DNA from: CAZUAQ01 sp964618455
GTDB lineage: Bacteria > Planctomycetota > Phycisphaerae > UBA1845 > PWPN01
DNA: 64,000 nt
Direction: 5' to 3'
NCBI GenBank assembly: GCA_964618455.1
Contig: CAZUAQ010000009.1
Coordinates: forward strand, 77,276-141,275
A model generated the notes under the pieces. The model did no database searches. It was given only the letters and a program-made list of their open reading frames with translations, and was not told the DNA's origin. Shown here piece by piece: positions 43,579 to 53,383 of this stretch (positions are counted from its first letter, which is position 1; each line of letters starts with the position of its first letter). Both the position numbers and the translations under genes were made by a program.

Positions 43579-44406
43579 TCACTCCGTGGACGGTCGTTTC
43601 GGTGTCTCGATCTCGATCGTCTCCGGATCGAAGTCGGCGGCGGGGGGTTTCATGTTCAGATCGCGCAACCTGTCCACCAGCGTCTGGGCCACCACCAGGT
43701 TGCGGTACCACTTCCGGTTCGCGGGCACCACGTACCACGGCGCCCAGGCGGTGCTCGTCCGGCTCAGCATCGCCTCGTAAGCCCGGCGATACGCGTACCA
43801 CCGCATGCGCTCCTTCAGATCCGCCGGGTTGAACTTCCAGTGCTTCTCCGGACGCTCGAGGCGCTCGCGCAACCGCTCCTCCTGCTCCTCCAGGTCGATG
43901 TGCAGAAAGAACTTCAGAATCGTCGTGCCTTCGTCCGCCAGCATCTTCTCGAAGGCGTTGATGTGCGCGTAGCGGCGGGACCAGACCTCCTCCGGCACGA
44001 GATTGTGCACGCGAACAATCAGCACATCCTCGTAGTGCGAACGGTTGAAAATCGTCATCTGCCCGCGCTTCGGCACATGCCTGTGGACACGCCAGAGGTA
44101 GTCGTGATCGAGTTCTTCCTCCGTCGGCTTACCGAATGACGCTACCTTCACGCCCTGGGGATTCACCCCGTCGAACACGTGGCGGATCGTGCCATCCTTG
44201 CCGCCGGTATCCGTCGCCTGAAGCACAACAAGCACTTTCTGCCGGCCCTCGGCGTAGAGCAGTTCCTGCAGCCGTTCCAACTCGGCGTTGAGATCCTTGA
44301 ATCGCGCTTTGGCTTCGTCTTTCCCGCCGGGGCATTGCGACTTGTCTTTCGGATCCCACGCGTCGAGATCGACCTGGGTGTCCGGCTTGATGCGATAGGT
44401 CTTCAT
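43579..44406 (-). CDS. ppk2: Polyphosphate kinase 2
   Basis: A 275-residue PPK2-family enzyme moving phosphate between polyphosphate and nucleotides. Walker A is QATDTGGKDGTIRHVF; NRSHYEDVLIVRVHNLVP is the Walker B block; RLEDPEKHWKFNP-like (RLERPEKHWKFNPADLKER) and the lid region (YRRAYEAMLSRTSTAWAPW) follow. The length fits one-domain PPK2. Nucleotide preference (AMP, ADP or GDP class) is not assigned. ATG 44406 opens the protein with MKTYRIKPDTQVDL. Confidence 0.93.
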   Translation of the reverse strand: MKTYRIKPDTQVDLDAWDPKDKSQCPGGKDEAKARFKDLNAELERLQELLYAEGRQKVLVVLQATDTGGKDGTIRHVFDGVNPQGVKVASFGKPTEEELDHDYLWRVHRHVPKRGQMTIFNRSHYEDVLIVRVHNLVPEEVWSRRYAHINAFEKMLADEGTTILKFFLHIDLEEQEERLRERLERPEKHWKFNPADLKERMRWYAYRRAYEAMLSRTSTAWAPWYVVPANRKWYRNLVVAQTLVDRLRDLNMKPPAADFDPETIEIETPKRPSTE

Positions 44407-44796
44407 CTCAAGCTTCCTGATGCGAGGAGGATGGCCGAAGACACGAACTCATCATGATATCCCCGGTCGTCCGAAGGGGTAAACCCTAGGCAAGGGGGCG
44501 GGCATCTCTGGCATCACGACAGCGAGGAAACGCTTCCACGCGCACCGCAGGATCAAGCCCCCAGCGGTGAACATGCCCAATGATCGAAAGAAGCCGCCAT
44601 CCGTTCTCGAACTGCGCCCCTTCATACCTTGAAAACATGTAACTTTATGTCCATGTCGTCAAGGCTCGTGCGGAGATTGCCTTACCGCCTCCCTGAGTGT
44701 AAACAGGGGCTCGGATTTTATCCTGACGCGTCAACGCGGCGCCGAATCGGACAACTGCCTGTTGAGCAAGACTTATGGGGTGATGGAGAGATCTCG
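44407..44796. other. Intergenic gap without recognised feature
   Basis: 390 bases between the divergent PPK2 and MscS genes. No RNA or small gene is supported. A weak promoter-like TTGCCT-17-TAAACA stands ~90 bases before the MscS gene. Confidence 0.4.
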
Positions 44797-46647
44797 ATGA
44801 AGATAAAGGGTATCCGTATTCTGGTGGCATGGGTCGCTTTCTGGTTTGCCGGTTTCGCAAGCGCGCAGGATGAGGTCCCGAAGGAGCAGGAAGAGACCGT
44901 AGCGGAACAGCAGGAAGCGGCTGCCCAGGCAACCGCGACGGCCGTCGCCGAGGAGGAGGCGGTGGTTTCCGAATGGCGGACCCAACTGATGGAGAAACAC
45001 GGATGGCTGCTCAATCCGCCCATCAGTGAGCTGAAGCTGCACCTGGCGCCGCTGACGAAGGAGGAACTCGAAGAGCGCGCCGCCGAGGCACTCGCTGCCG
45101 TTCAGGAGGTGGCACGCAAGCTGTCCGAAGATCTCATCGAACACATGAACCTCATGGAGGACGAGGACGCCGACCAGGGGGAAAAGCTGGCCATTGATAA
45201 GGGGTTGAGCAAGCGCATCGAACTCCGGCAGGACCTGATCACACGCGCCAACATCGTCTTCACCGAGCTGGACGATAAAGGCGGAGACACGACCGCGGCC
45301 CGCGGATACATCAGTGTGATCGAGAAACTCGAACCGGAAACACGCAAGACCGATGAAACCATCTCACTTTCCGAAGAGGAGCAGGAAAAACAGCGCGTGG
45401 CCGCACGGGTCGCCGCCGCCGTGGCGGACGTTCGCGCCATGCCGCCCGTCCATGAGCGTCCCGAACCGTGGACCGTCGATATTACCGAACTGGAACTCGA
45501 GCTTCAGCCTCTGCGTAAAGATCAGATCGACGAGCGCGTGCAGAAGTGGCTGGACATCCTCCAGCGCGAACTGCGGCAGCGCATCCGCATGGACATCGCC
45601 ATCATGCAGACCGAGGATGAGGCGGAACGCCAGGCGCTGGCCGATCAATCCACGGCCCAGCAGGAAATCGTCAAGTCGATCGTCGAGCGCGTCAGAGCCG
45701 CGCTGATGATCCTCCAGAAGCGTGGCGGGGACGTCTCGGAGTACAACGACTATATCGCCAACGCCACCGGCCAGCGCCTGAATCTGACCAATCCGGCGGT
45801 GCTCTATGCCCAGGCCAAAGCGTGGATCCGCAGCCCGAGCGGCGGCATCAAGGTCGGGCTGAACATCCTGCAGTTCCTGGTCATCCTGCTGGTCTTCTGG
45901 ATCGCCAGCCGCATCGTCGCGCGATTGCTGGTCAGCGCGCTGAAAAGGATGCCCAAGAGTTCTGGGCTACTGGTCAAGTTCCTGGGCGATATCACGCGAT
46001 GGGGCATCATGATCGTGGGCATCGCGGTGGCGATCAATTCCCTCGGTGTGACCGTCGGTCCGCTCATCGCCGCCATCGGCGCGGCCGGCCTCGTCATCGG
46101 TCTCGCGCTGCAAGGCACGTTGAGCAATTTCGCCAGCGGGATTCTGATCCTGGTGACACGCCCGTTTGACGTGGGCGATGTGATCAATGCCGGCGGCGTC
46201 TTCGGCAAGGTGGATGCGATGAACCTGGTCTCCACACGCGTCCTGACCTTCGACAACCAGGTCATGCTCGTGCCGAACAACCAGATCTGGGACGGTGTCA
46301 TCACCAACCTGACCGCCCTGGACACCCGGCGCGTGGACCTGACGTTCGGCATCGCCTACAACGCCGACATCAACAAGGCCAAGAAGGCACTGGAGGAGAT
46401 TCTTGAGGCACATCCCATGGTGCTGGACAGTCCCGCGCCGATGATCAAGGTCAGCGAATTGGCGGACAGTTCGGTCAATCTCATCGTTCGCCCCTGGACG
46501 AAGACGAGCGACTATTGGGACGTCTACTGGGATCTCATGCATCAGGTCAAGGAGCGCTTCGACGCCGAGGGGATCGGGATTCCGTTCCCGCAGCGCGACG
46601 TGCACCTGTACACCAATGCGGTGCCGGAGCTCTCCGGCAAGGCCTGA
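44797..46647 (+). CDS. MscS-type mechanosensitive channel with long periplasmic domain
   Basis: A 616-residue protein. ATG 44797 follows GGAGAG. A signal peptide (LVAWVAFWFAGFASA) leads to a ~320-residue helical, Glu/Gln-rich periplasmic part with two repeat-like sections (ISELKLHLAPLTKEELEERA and ITELELELQPLRKDQIDERV). TM segments begin near residue 353. The pore helix LGVTVGPLIAAIGAAGLVIG and the MscS beta domain LSNFASGILILVTRPFDVGD are clear. The internal duplication suggests a gating or sensor module. Confidence 0.9.
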   Translation: MKIKGIRILVAWVAFWFAGFASAQDEVPKEQEETVAEQQEAAAQATATAVAEEEAVVSEWRTQLMEKHGWLLNPPISELKLHLAPLTKEELEERAAEALAAVQEVARKLSEDLIEHMNLMEDEDADQGEKLAIDKGLSKRIELRQDLITRANIVFTELDDKGGDTTAARGYISVIEKLEPETRKTDETISLSEEEQEKQRVAARVAAAVADVRAMPPVHERPEPWTVDITELELELQPLRKDQIDERVQKWLDILQRELRQRIRMDIAIMQTEDEAERQALADQSTAQQEIVKSIVERVRAALMILQKRGGDVSEYNDYIANATGQRLNLTNPAVLYAQAKAWIRSPSGGIKVGLNILQFLVILLVFWIASRIVARLLVSALKRMPKSSGLLVKFLGDITRWGIMIVGIAVAINSLGVTVGPLIAAIGAAGLVIGLALQGTLSNFASGILILVTRPFDVGDVINAGGVFGKVDAMNLVSTRVLTFDNQVMLVPNNQIWDGVITNLTALDTRRVDLTFGIAYNADINKAKKALEEILEAHPMVLDSPAPMIKVSELADSSVNLIVRPWTKTSDYWDVYWDLMHQVKERFDAEGIGIPFPQRDVHLYTNAVPELSGKA

Positions 46648-46669
46648 TGGACGCGGCAAGCACTGACAC

Positions 46670-47655
46670 TCAGCTTCCGGATTCGGGAATCGGTTGCGGA
46701 TCGCGCCCCTGGCCGGTCCAGAGGTGGTTGCTCGCACCGGCACCGTTCGGAATCGTGATCCCCTCATCATCAACGGCGTAGCCGAGGCTCTCGAGGCGTT
46801 GGCCCTCGACGTGACCATCGGCGAAGAGCACATTGCCCTTGCGACCGCTGTGGCGCATCTCCACGGGGGAATGGCCGAACTCGCCATCCTCGCCGGCTTT
46901 CGGGCCGAAGCGCTCGGTAGCGTATTCGCCGGCCCAGCGCGGCGGATCGAGCGTGTAGCTGTGCAACCCGTGGTCGCGGTCGGCGCCGCGGGAATCGGCG
47001 ATGAAGACTGTTCGCGTGGGTTGGGTGACGAGATCTACCTTGACCGGGAAGCGCGCGTATTTATTGCCCACCTTGACGAGACTGTTACCGAGGTATTGCC
47101 AGTTCATCCCGTAGGCGCCGTTGCGCGTGCTGCGCGCGAACTCACCCTTGAGCGAGGGGCAGATGAAGTAGTCATTGGTCATGACCATGTTGCCCGCCGC
47201 CACGTTGTCCGGACTGATAACCGGTCCCACGCCATAATCCAGAAACCAGTGCCATCGAGGCTTGCTCATGCCGTAACGATTGGTGAACGTTTCCCAGGCG
47301 CCGGTGGTCTGTTGTAGACCTCTTTCAGGCGGACGGGGGGATAGCCGTTGTACTTCTCCTGGTAGAAGAGTCCCGCGTAACCCATCTGGCGGAGGTTCGA
47401 AGCGCACACCACGGACCGGGCCTGTGCCCGGGCCTTGTTGAGCGAGGGCAACAGGATGGAAACCAGGAGGGCAATGACCGCGACCACGACCAGCACTTCG
47501 ATGAGCGTGAAGGCGCGGGAGGCTCTCGATCGGAAGTCGGTTCCCCATTGACGTGTTCTTCGCCCGCCAGAGGTTGACGCGACCACGGCCTTTCTGGCCG
47601 AAGACGAGAACTCAGGGCGATGCGTCGTGCGCGGGTTGAAGTGCAGGTTCCACAT
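46670..47655 (-). pseudogene. Prepilin-like (GspG/DUF1559 type) gene broken by one frameshift
   Basis: The N-terminal part (47655-~47316) has the prepilin motif RAFTLIEVLVVVAVIALLVS and a helix LPSLNKARAQARSVVCASNLRQ. The C-terminal part (to 46670) continues in another frame from TTGAWETFTNRYGMSKPRW to the family end (SGRKGNVLFADGHVEG). The break lies between the G6 tract at 47335-47340 and ~47316; a one-base indel restores the frame. It may be a true mutation, a slippage site or a sequence error. The leader before RAFTLIE is ~49 residues if ATG 47655 is used, longer than usual. Confidence 0.8.
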
Positions 47656-47700
47656 CAAATCAGCCTTTCCAATGAATTCCTGGGTCCGGCAAATCGAAAA

Positions 47701-47770
47701 CCCCGGCTCGCCGGGGATTGAGACTCAGTCTCAATGTGGGCATCATAGTCGAGCTGAGAATGAGTCTCAA
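47701..47770 (-). promoter_or_regulatory. Minus promoter with two palindromic operators and an adjacent GC hairpin
   Basis: Minus strand: TTGAGA (47770-47765), 17 bases, TATGAT (47747-47742). Imperfect palindrome TGAGAATGAGTCTCA (47755-47769) covers the -35 and spacer; perfect 19-mer ATTGAGACTCAGTCTCAAT (47717-47735) covers the expected start. Next on the minus strand comes CCCCGGCGAGCCGGGGTTTT (47716-47697), a terminator-like hairpin before the prepilin gene. The 7-1-7 spacing resembles Fur boxes. Confidence 0.55.
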
Positions 47771-47806
47771 CATCTTTCTGGGGCTTTTTCCGAGCAATCG
47801 TGGATT

Positions 47807-47835
47807 TTGACTTGAGGCGTACAAGGTCATTATTT
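47807..47835 (+). promoter_or_regulatory. Possible promoter for the repeat lipoprotein gene
   Basis: TTGACT (47807-47812), 17 bases, TTATTT. A second candidate -10 (TATTAT, 47974-47979) with a poor -35 lies just before the start codon. Which is used is open. Confidence 0.35.
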
Positions 47836-48000
47836 ATATTGCCTTGCGGTGATCGGGCGCGGTCTGCCTCTGAATTTGCGGTGTGGATTCACGTTCGTGA
47901 ACGTCGATAAGAGCCTCATGTCTTTTTGTCGAGCTTTGATCGCGCGGGCGATTCTCGACTGGGCCGATAACTGTATTATTAAATCTTGGGAGGACGTCAG

Positions 48001-49377
48001 ATGGCCAAGCATGGTCTTGTGGTTTTGTTGGTGTGCGCGTTGAGCCTGACCTTTGGCACCGGGCAGGGATGTATCCCTCCTGCCGGTGACGGCGATAACG
48101 GGGGCGGCGATAACGGAGGGGGAGACAACGGGGGCGGTGACAATGGCGGAGGCGACAGCGGCGGTGGGGACTCCAGCACACTCGGTGTTGTCTTAACCAG
48201 CATCGGCGTCCACGTTCAGGGTCGCATTTCCTGCGGAGACGACATCATCGCCTATACGGCCACTGCCAGTGATGGCACGGCCAATGGCGTGGACTACATC
48301 ATTCCCGGAGCAGCCGACACCAGCGGCCGCGGCATCACCGGAGGTTCGGACTACAACGACGAGAGCTTCGTCGCGACCGGCAAGAAGATCGCCCTGGTCG
48401 GCGGACCGTCGAGCGATGACACTTTCAAAGTGAGCATCTATGACACCGACACGACCACAATCTCGGAAATCGCGCTCACGGACGTACGCGTTGCCACGAT
48501 TCCGGTCGACGCCTTCGGCGCCGGCCACATTGTGGCGGATGGGGATTACGTGGCGACCCGCAACGACCCCTCTTCCGTGGATGACGGCAACATTGTCAAG
48601 GTCATTGACGTCAGCGGAAGCACGCCTTCGGTGATTTCCTTCCCGAACCCGGACGGGGTCAGCACCGGCTTCCAGGTGCCGCAGGTGCTTGTGGATGCCG
48701 ATACACAGACGGTGGTGGCGGTGACGTCGTCGTCGTTCTACGTGTACGACATCACCAATCCGACGGGCACGCCCACGCAGTATGACGTGAGTGGTTCGGG
48801 TGGCATTGCCGCCGACTCGACGCCGTTCGCGTACGATAACGGCATGATCCTCTACATCGATGACACGGTGGATGAGAACACCTACTACATCGATGTGACC
48901 AGTGCTTCGAACACGCCGGTCCAGCTCAGCCAGGAAGCCGATTCGACTTCCACGCGGCTGGCGCTGTGGGGTACGGCGTACGGCTACCTGTGGAATACGC
49001 CGGCGTCAATGGGTCTGGCTGCCGCGATCGGCGAGATTCCCAACACCTCGCCCACGCTGGCCGACACGACCGACGCCAGCCTGATCCAGGAAAACTCGGC
49101 GAATCAGGGCCGCTATGGCTACGGCGCTACGCTGGCGATCGGCTCGCTCAACGGCACGGCCACCTACTTCATCGCTGGTTCCGAATCCGTCGGCACGCCT
49201 GACCCGCTGCAGTACAGCAGCACGGGCGGCCTGAACTGGACACTTGTGGCGGATCCGAACGATCCCGATGATGCACTGAAGGCATCGGACGTCGTGACCG
49301 ACAGCTCCGGCGTTTACCTCGGCTTCAAGCACGGCATCGACACCGACACGATGCTGGCATACGCGATCCTGAACTGA
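48001..49377 (+). CDS. Exported, probably lipid-anchored propeller protein with Gly/Asp/Asn repeat
   Basis: A 458-residue protein; GGGAGG precedes ATG 48001. The hydrophobic start (LVVLLVCALSLTFGTGQGC) ends in a Cys, a slightly unusual lipobox. Residues ~28-58 are a GDNGG repeat linker. The rest reads like a beta-propeller of bound-ligand or surface proteins (repeated D-D-KVSIYDTDT, VVAVTSSSFYVYDITNPTG, LAYAILN end). Unknown function. It is divergent from the prepilin-like gene across palindromic operator sites. Confidence 0.7.
   Translation: MAKHGLVVLLVCALSLTFGTGQGCIPPAGDGDNGGGDNGGGDNGGGDNGGGDSGGGDSSTLGVVLTSIGVHVQGRISCGDDIIAYTATASDGTANGVDYIIPGAADTSGRGITGGSDYNDESFVATGKKIALVGGPSSDDTFKVSIYDTDTTTISEIALTDVRVATIPVDAFGAGHIVADGDYVATRNDPSSVDDGNIVKVIDVSGSTPSVISFPNPDGVSTGFQVPQVLVDADTQTVVAVTSSSFYVYDITNPTGTPTQYDVSGSGGIAADSTPFAYDNGMILYIDDTVDENTYYIDVTSASNTPVQLSQEADSTSTRLALWGTAYGYLWNTPASMGLAAAIGEIPNTSPTLADTTDASLIQENSANQGRYGYGATLAIGSLNGTATYFIAGSESVGTPDPLQYSSTGGLNWTLVADPNDPDDALKASDVVTDSSGVYLGFKHGIDTDTMLAYAILN
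48088..48174 (+). repeat. Tandem 15-base coding repeat (GGGDN units)
   Basis: About six degenerate units of a 15-base period encode GGGDN/GGGDS directly after the lipobox of the host lipoprotein, making a flexible linker. Its third-base variation shows the repeat is not recent. Confidence 0.8.
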
Positions 49378-49522
49378 TTTCGGGAATTCGGAAGCGTAAG
49401 AACCGTAAGCAAACACGACGGCGGGAGCGCGATGACGAAATCGCGCTCCCGCCTTTCTTATCCGACACCGTCACGATGGCCCGGAAGCGTCAGATCTCTG
49501 TTCGCCGGGAAAGAAAACACCC

Positions 49523-51025
49523 CTACTTCTTCGAAGTGGCGCGGACCGCGCGCTCGAACGCCCAGGATCGGATCTGCGTGACCTGCTCTTTCATGGTCTT
49601 GGACAGCGGCACGATCTCCTTGAGAGCGACAAAGAGCGCATCATCGTTGACGGGTTTATCGGCGATCCGGGCGCCGGTGATGGCGGCGATGACGCACTGC
49701 TCGATCTCCGCGCCGGTCCAGCCCTCGGTGCGTTGCGCGATCAACTGCAGCGAAAGCCCTTCGAGTTCCACGTTTCGCCGCGCCAGGTGAATCTTGAAGA
49801 TCTCCAGCCGCTCATCGGTATCGGGCAGGTCGATGAAGAAAACCTGGTCGAAGCGTCCCTTTCGGATCATCTCCGCCGGCAACACATCGATCCGGTTGGC
49901 CGTGGCCGCCACGAAGAGACCCGGCGGCTTCTCCTGCATCCACGTCAGGAAGTGGCCGAAGATGCGATCGAGGACGCCGGTGCTGTCCTGGTGCTCACGC
50001 GAGATGCCGTTCTCGATTTCATCGAACCAGACCACCGCCGGTGTGATTTCCTCCATCGTGCGACATGCCTCGGCGAAGAGACGTTCGGCGCTGCCCAGAC
50101 CCGTCGAGAAGATCTGCGACATCTCCACGCGGTACAGCGGCAGGGAGAATACGCTCGAAACCACACGGGCACAGAGACTCTTGCCGCATCCGGACACGCC
50201 GGTCAGCAGCAGGCCTTTCGGCACGATTTCCGAAGAGAGACTTTCCTGTGACGCGAAGAGTTCCTTCCGGTGCGTCAACCACTTCTTCAGGTTGTCCAGT
50301 CCGCCCAGGGCGTCGATACCGACATCATCCGGGATGAATTCAATGAGACCCGTTTTCCGGACGAGTTGACGCTTCTCCTCCTGCAGAAAGGGGATGGCGC
50401 TGCGATCGAGTTTCTGCCCCCGCCGAAGAGCGAGATGCAAGGCGTGGCGCGCCTCATTCTCGGTCAGCCCCTGAAGCGTCCGCGCCAGCAGGGGAATGTC
50501 CTCTTCCTCGGTAGCGATGGTCTCTCCTTCGCGCGATCGGGCAGCGACTTCCCCGTGAAGGAGTCCTTCCAACTCCTCCCGTTCCGGAAGGGGGAGCTGG
50601 ACATAAGCGAGGTCGTGCTCGAGATCTTCGGGCAGGTGCTTGACCGGCGAGCTGATCAGCACGGTGCGAGGCGGTTGGCGGCAGGCGAAATAGGCGTCGC
50701 GCAATCGCCGACGAATGGCGGCGTCCTGCATCGGCCCGTGAAAGTCTTTGAGTACGTAAAGCCCCGGCTTGTCGAAAGAGACGATGTGGTTCAGCGCCTC
50801 CATCGCATCCAGCGGCTCGGCGGTCTCACCCTCCGGTTGGCGAAGACCATCAGTGAGGCTCCATGTGAAACACGACGAAGACGCCAGGTTCCTCTCTTCT
50901 GCCAGTTGCCACGCCAGGCGCAGCAGCCGATTCTCGTCGCTGGTCTGGACGTAAATGATCGGGCGTCCCGAATCCAGCAACGTTCGCAAGAGTTCGAGAC
51001 TTCTGTTGTCGGTTGAGATCGCCAC
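49523..51025 (-). CDS. Ycf46-like AAA+ ATPase
   Basis: A 500-residue protein. The N-terminal ~220 residues are a non-catalytic AAA-like domain (RPIIYVQTSDENRLLRLAW). The C-terminal AAA+ module has GVSGCGKSLCARVV (Walker A), AVVWFDEIENG (Walker B) and an Arg-finger region ATANRIDVLPAEMIRKGRFDQ. This is the layout of plastid/bacterial Ycf46. GTG 51025 is chosen because AGGAGG then has a 9-base gap; GTG 51031 is only 3 bases off. Function is not established; stress or light-linked regulation is reported for relatives. Confidence 0.88.
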   Translation of the reverse strand: MAISTDNRSLELLRTLLDSGRPIIYVQTSDENRLLRLAWQLAEERNLASSSCFTWSLTDGLRQPEGETAEPLDAMEALNHIVSFDKPGLYVLKDFHGPMQDAAIRRRLRDAYFACRQPPRTVLISSPVKHLPEDLEHDLAYVQLPLPEREELEGLLHGEVAARSREGETIATEEEDIPLLARTLQGLTENEARHALHLALRRGQKLDRSAIPFLQEEKRQLVRKTGLIEFIPDDVGIDALGGLDNLKKWLTHRKELFASQESLSSEIVPKGLLLTGVSGCGKSLCARVVSSVFSLPLYRVEMSQIFSTGLGSAERLFAEACRTMEEITPAVVWFDEIENGISREHQDSTGVLDRIFGHFLTWMQEKPPGLFVAATANRIDVLPAEMIRKGRFDQVFFIDLPDTDERLEIFKIHLARRNVELEGLSLQLIAQRTEGWTGAEIEQCVIAAITGARIADKPVNDDALFVALKEIVPLSKTMKEQVTQIRSWAFERAVRATSKK

Positions 51026-51692
51026 GTCCACGCGCCTCCTGATCCAAGGAAAGGCAAGGCTCCCCCTTAAGGGAGATGAAATCCGCTCACTGGGATCATT
51101 GTACCCGGCGTGTCGGAATTCGTGGCGAACTCGGGCGAAAACATTGCACGGTCGGCGTGAACCGCCCGATGAGGAAGGCCGAGAGTAAAAAAAGAAGGAC
51201 CCCGCGGGCGGAGGTTATTGAGCGGAACGCCGCGCGGGGCCGAAGAAGTGAAGTCTGTCAGTGATCTCGATGTCCGTCAGATCTCGTCTCATCCTCAGCC
51301 CGCCCGGTGGCGGGGCGTGGTCGATGAGCAAGTTCATGCACAATGAATCCGCTATCTCAAATCCCCCAATGGGGGAGGTTTTTCACAAAAGGCTGAAGCG
51401 AACGGGCATGGGTCCGCTCCAGCCACGCATCGGGATGCCCCAGTCAAGGGGGAAGTATAAAGCTTCTTTCCCGCCTCTCCTCCAAGCTCCCTTTTCTCCT
51501 CCGAAGGATGGAAAGTATCGCGTGACTGTTAGCCGGGTATTCAGGTCGCAGCAGGTTTGTATGAAACTCACCGCTCGCAATGCGATCGTCCGTATCAGAA
51601 CGGCAACATTGAAAACGGAGCGGCGGATTCTCGTCGCTTCGTGGCGAAGTCTTTGTTCAAAGTGGGCGGAGTTCGGAGATCACCCCAACGGA
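51026..51692. other. Intergenic region with terminators
   Basis: 667 bases without a supported gene. On the minus strand a GC stem CCCCGCG/CGCGGGG (51200-51239) is followed by a T-rich run (51193-51187), a terminator that could end the nuclease transcript. At 51362-51383 CCCCC-AAT-GGGGG plus AGGTTTTT is a possible plus-strand terminator. The DNA between them is neither clearly coding nor an RNA family I recognise. Confidence 0.5.
51187..51239 (-). terminator. Minus-strand terminator downstream of the nuclease gene
   Basis: Stem CCCCGCG/CGCGGGG with further partial pairing and an ~18-base loop, then TCCTTCTTTTTTT on the minus strand. Confidence 0.7.
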
Positions 51693-53228
51693 TCAGGGCG
51701 ACAGGCAGGTCGGGCTGGATACGACGCCTTCGCCGGACAGGCATCCCAGGAAGCCCAGAAGATCGTCCTCGTCGATATCACTGTCGGGCACATTCCCTGC
51801 TCCCTCGACGTCCATGCACTCGCAGATTGTGGGCAGTGATCCGTAGAGATTCTGTGGATCGTCAATGCCGGTGTGGCACTGCTGAAAGACTGCGAAGTCC
51901 TTCATGTCCACATCGCCATCACCGTCACTGTCGACCGAGGGGGAGAAACAGTTGCCGACGACCAGCGACACGGTGATGGTATCGTTGCCGTCCAGAACCC
52001 CGGTGCCCGAACCGGACTGCGTCAGATCGAGATTATCGACGGTCACCGTTCCCGAGTAACTGCCGGGAAACGCGGAATTGACCGGGAGCGACAGTTCGAG
52101 TGTGGTTGAGCCGGAACCGTACGTGAACGCGTTGTATCGGCCGTCAAGATTGCAGGTAACGTCACCCGTCGAAGTCACTTCGAAGTAGGTGGGATCCGTA
52201 CCGATCTTGTTCAGTGTCACGTCGGGAATGGGGGGAACAGGCGTACCCACCGGTATCGAGCCGAGATCGATCACGAGGGTCGAGGCACCGTCGCTCGGTA
52301 CCGCACCGCCGACGTAGATCCTGCTGTCATTCGCGCCGTCTCCGAAGATCGCCCATACGTACTCCGGGTGATCAATGAACGGGTTGCGGTTGCCCTGGTA
52401 GTATGACGGATTGGCTGACTGGCTGAAGATGTTGTGGTTCCGCCGGCGCTCATGCGCGGAAGGAACGTCCCGGTAGTGCCACAGCAGGCAGGAGGCGAGA
52501 TCACCGCCGTAATAGATATCGCCGGGTCCGGTGCCATGGCTTCCATTGCGCAGTTCGAGATCCATGGTATTTGACTCGTTCCCATCGTAACGGACCGCCA
52601 TGTAGAACATCGTCCGACTCGCATCGCCGGTGTCATCACCGAAGTCGGGATCGGGCTGATCGTTATCGCCCGGGTAGAAGTAGGATCCCGGCGAGCTGTA
52701 GCTGCCGCTGCTGGTCGTCGTGCCGTACGCATCATTGCCACGCAGGCTATTGATGCTGGGATTGCAGGGGGCGAGTTGGAAATGATCGTTGTGGTCGAGA
52801 TTGGAGGAGCCGTCACTGCTCCCGAGGCCCCAGCTTCTCGGCCAACGGTGCTCGCGGTTCCAGATCGTGCCTCCGGAACTCCACGCGCCCTGTACACTGG
52901 CCCCGTTGTACGCAAGGATCACCCTGCTTGCATTGTTCGGGTCGCGATCGACCACCGGCAGGGCGTACTTGGCATCATCGTAACTGTGGGAGCGATGTCC
53001 GGAGCCATTGGGTGCGAAGGTGCCGCCGGGGCCGGTCCGCGAGGTCCAGTAATTGTCCGAGATGATCAAGTGCAACTCATTCTTCAGTGTGCCGGGGTTG
53101 CCCGTGACCGTCGTGTAATAATCGGACGGGGGATCGTACGCATCGGCAAGAACATGCCCCCCGGCCGCGAGGCTGCACCCGATCAGTAGCGTGGTGAAGG
53201 CTTTTCGGGCGCGCATCGCCACACGCAT
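51693..53228 (-). CDS. Secreted endonuclease I family nuclease with dockerin-like tail
   Basis: A 511-residue protein. ATG 53228 is preceded by AGGAG with 5 bases. A signal peptide (TTLLIGCSLAAGGHVLA) is followed by the endonuclease I domain (~25-290): WNREHRWPRSWG holds the conserved histidine/arginine pair, and LDHNDHFQLAPCNPSINSLRGN the metal-binding block. A middle beta domain (VTLNKIGTDPTYFEVTSTG) follows. The C-terminus has two EF-like repeats (DSDGDGDVDMKDFAVFQQC and DSDIDEDDLLGFLGC), a dockerin-like module common in planctomycete secreted proteins. Likely degrades extracellular nucleic acid. Confidence 0.87.
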   Translation of the reverse strand: MRVAMRARKAFTTLLIGCSLAAGGHVLADAYDPPSDYYTTVTGNPGTLKNELHLIISDNYWTSRTGPGGTFAPNGSGHRSHSYDDAKYALPVVDRDPNNASRVILAYNGASVQGAWSSGGTIWNREHRWPRSWGLGSSDGSSNLDHNDHFQLAPCNPSINSLRGNDAYGTTTSSGSYSSPGSYFYPGDNDQPDPDFGDDTGDASRTMFYMAVRYDGNESNTMDLELRNGSHGTGPGDIYYGGDLASCLLWHYRDVPSAHERRRNHNIFSQSANPSYYQGNRNPFIDHPEYVWAIFGDGANDSRIYVGGAVPSDGASTLVIDLGSIPVGTPVPPIPDVTLNKIGTDPTYFEVTSTGDVTCNLDGRYNAFTYGSGSTTLELSLPVNSAFPGSYSGTVTVDNLDLTQSGSGTGVLDGNDTITVSLVVGNCFSPSVDSDGDGDVDMKDFAVFQQCHTGIDDPQNLYGSLPTICECMDVEGAGNVPDSDIDEDDLLGFLGCLSGEGVVSSPTCLSP

Positions 53229-53383
53229 TAAACTCCTGCTCCTCATGAGCCGTGTCCTCCAGATCAGATGCTCCGCGATTCAATCCGACCATGATAACGG
53301 AAACTGGTCTGAAAGAGGAAGGGAAACATGACCAGCGCCGGCATTATTCACAGGCCATCGGAGAATGGCCGGGACTCGCAGCG

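Noticed and set aside
51261..51839. 192-codon plus-strand frame
   Set aside because: No motif, runs over a terminator-like hairpin and into the 3' end of the nuclease gene.
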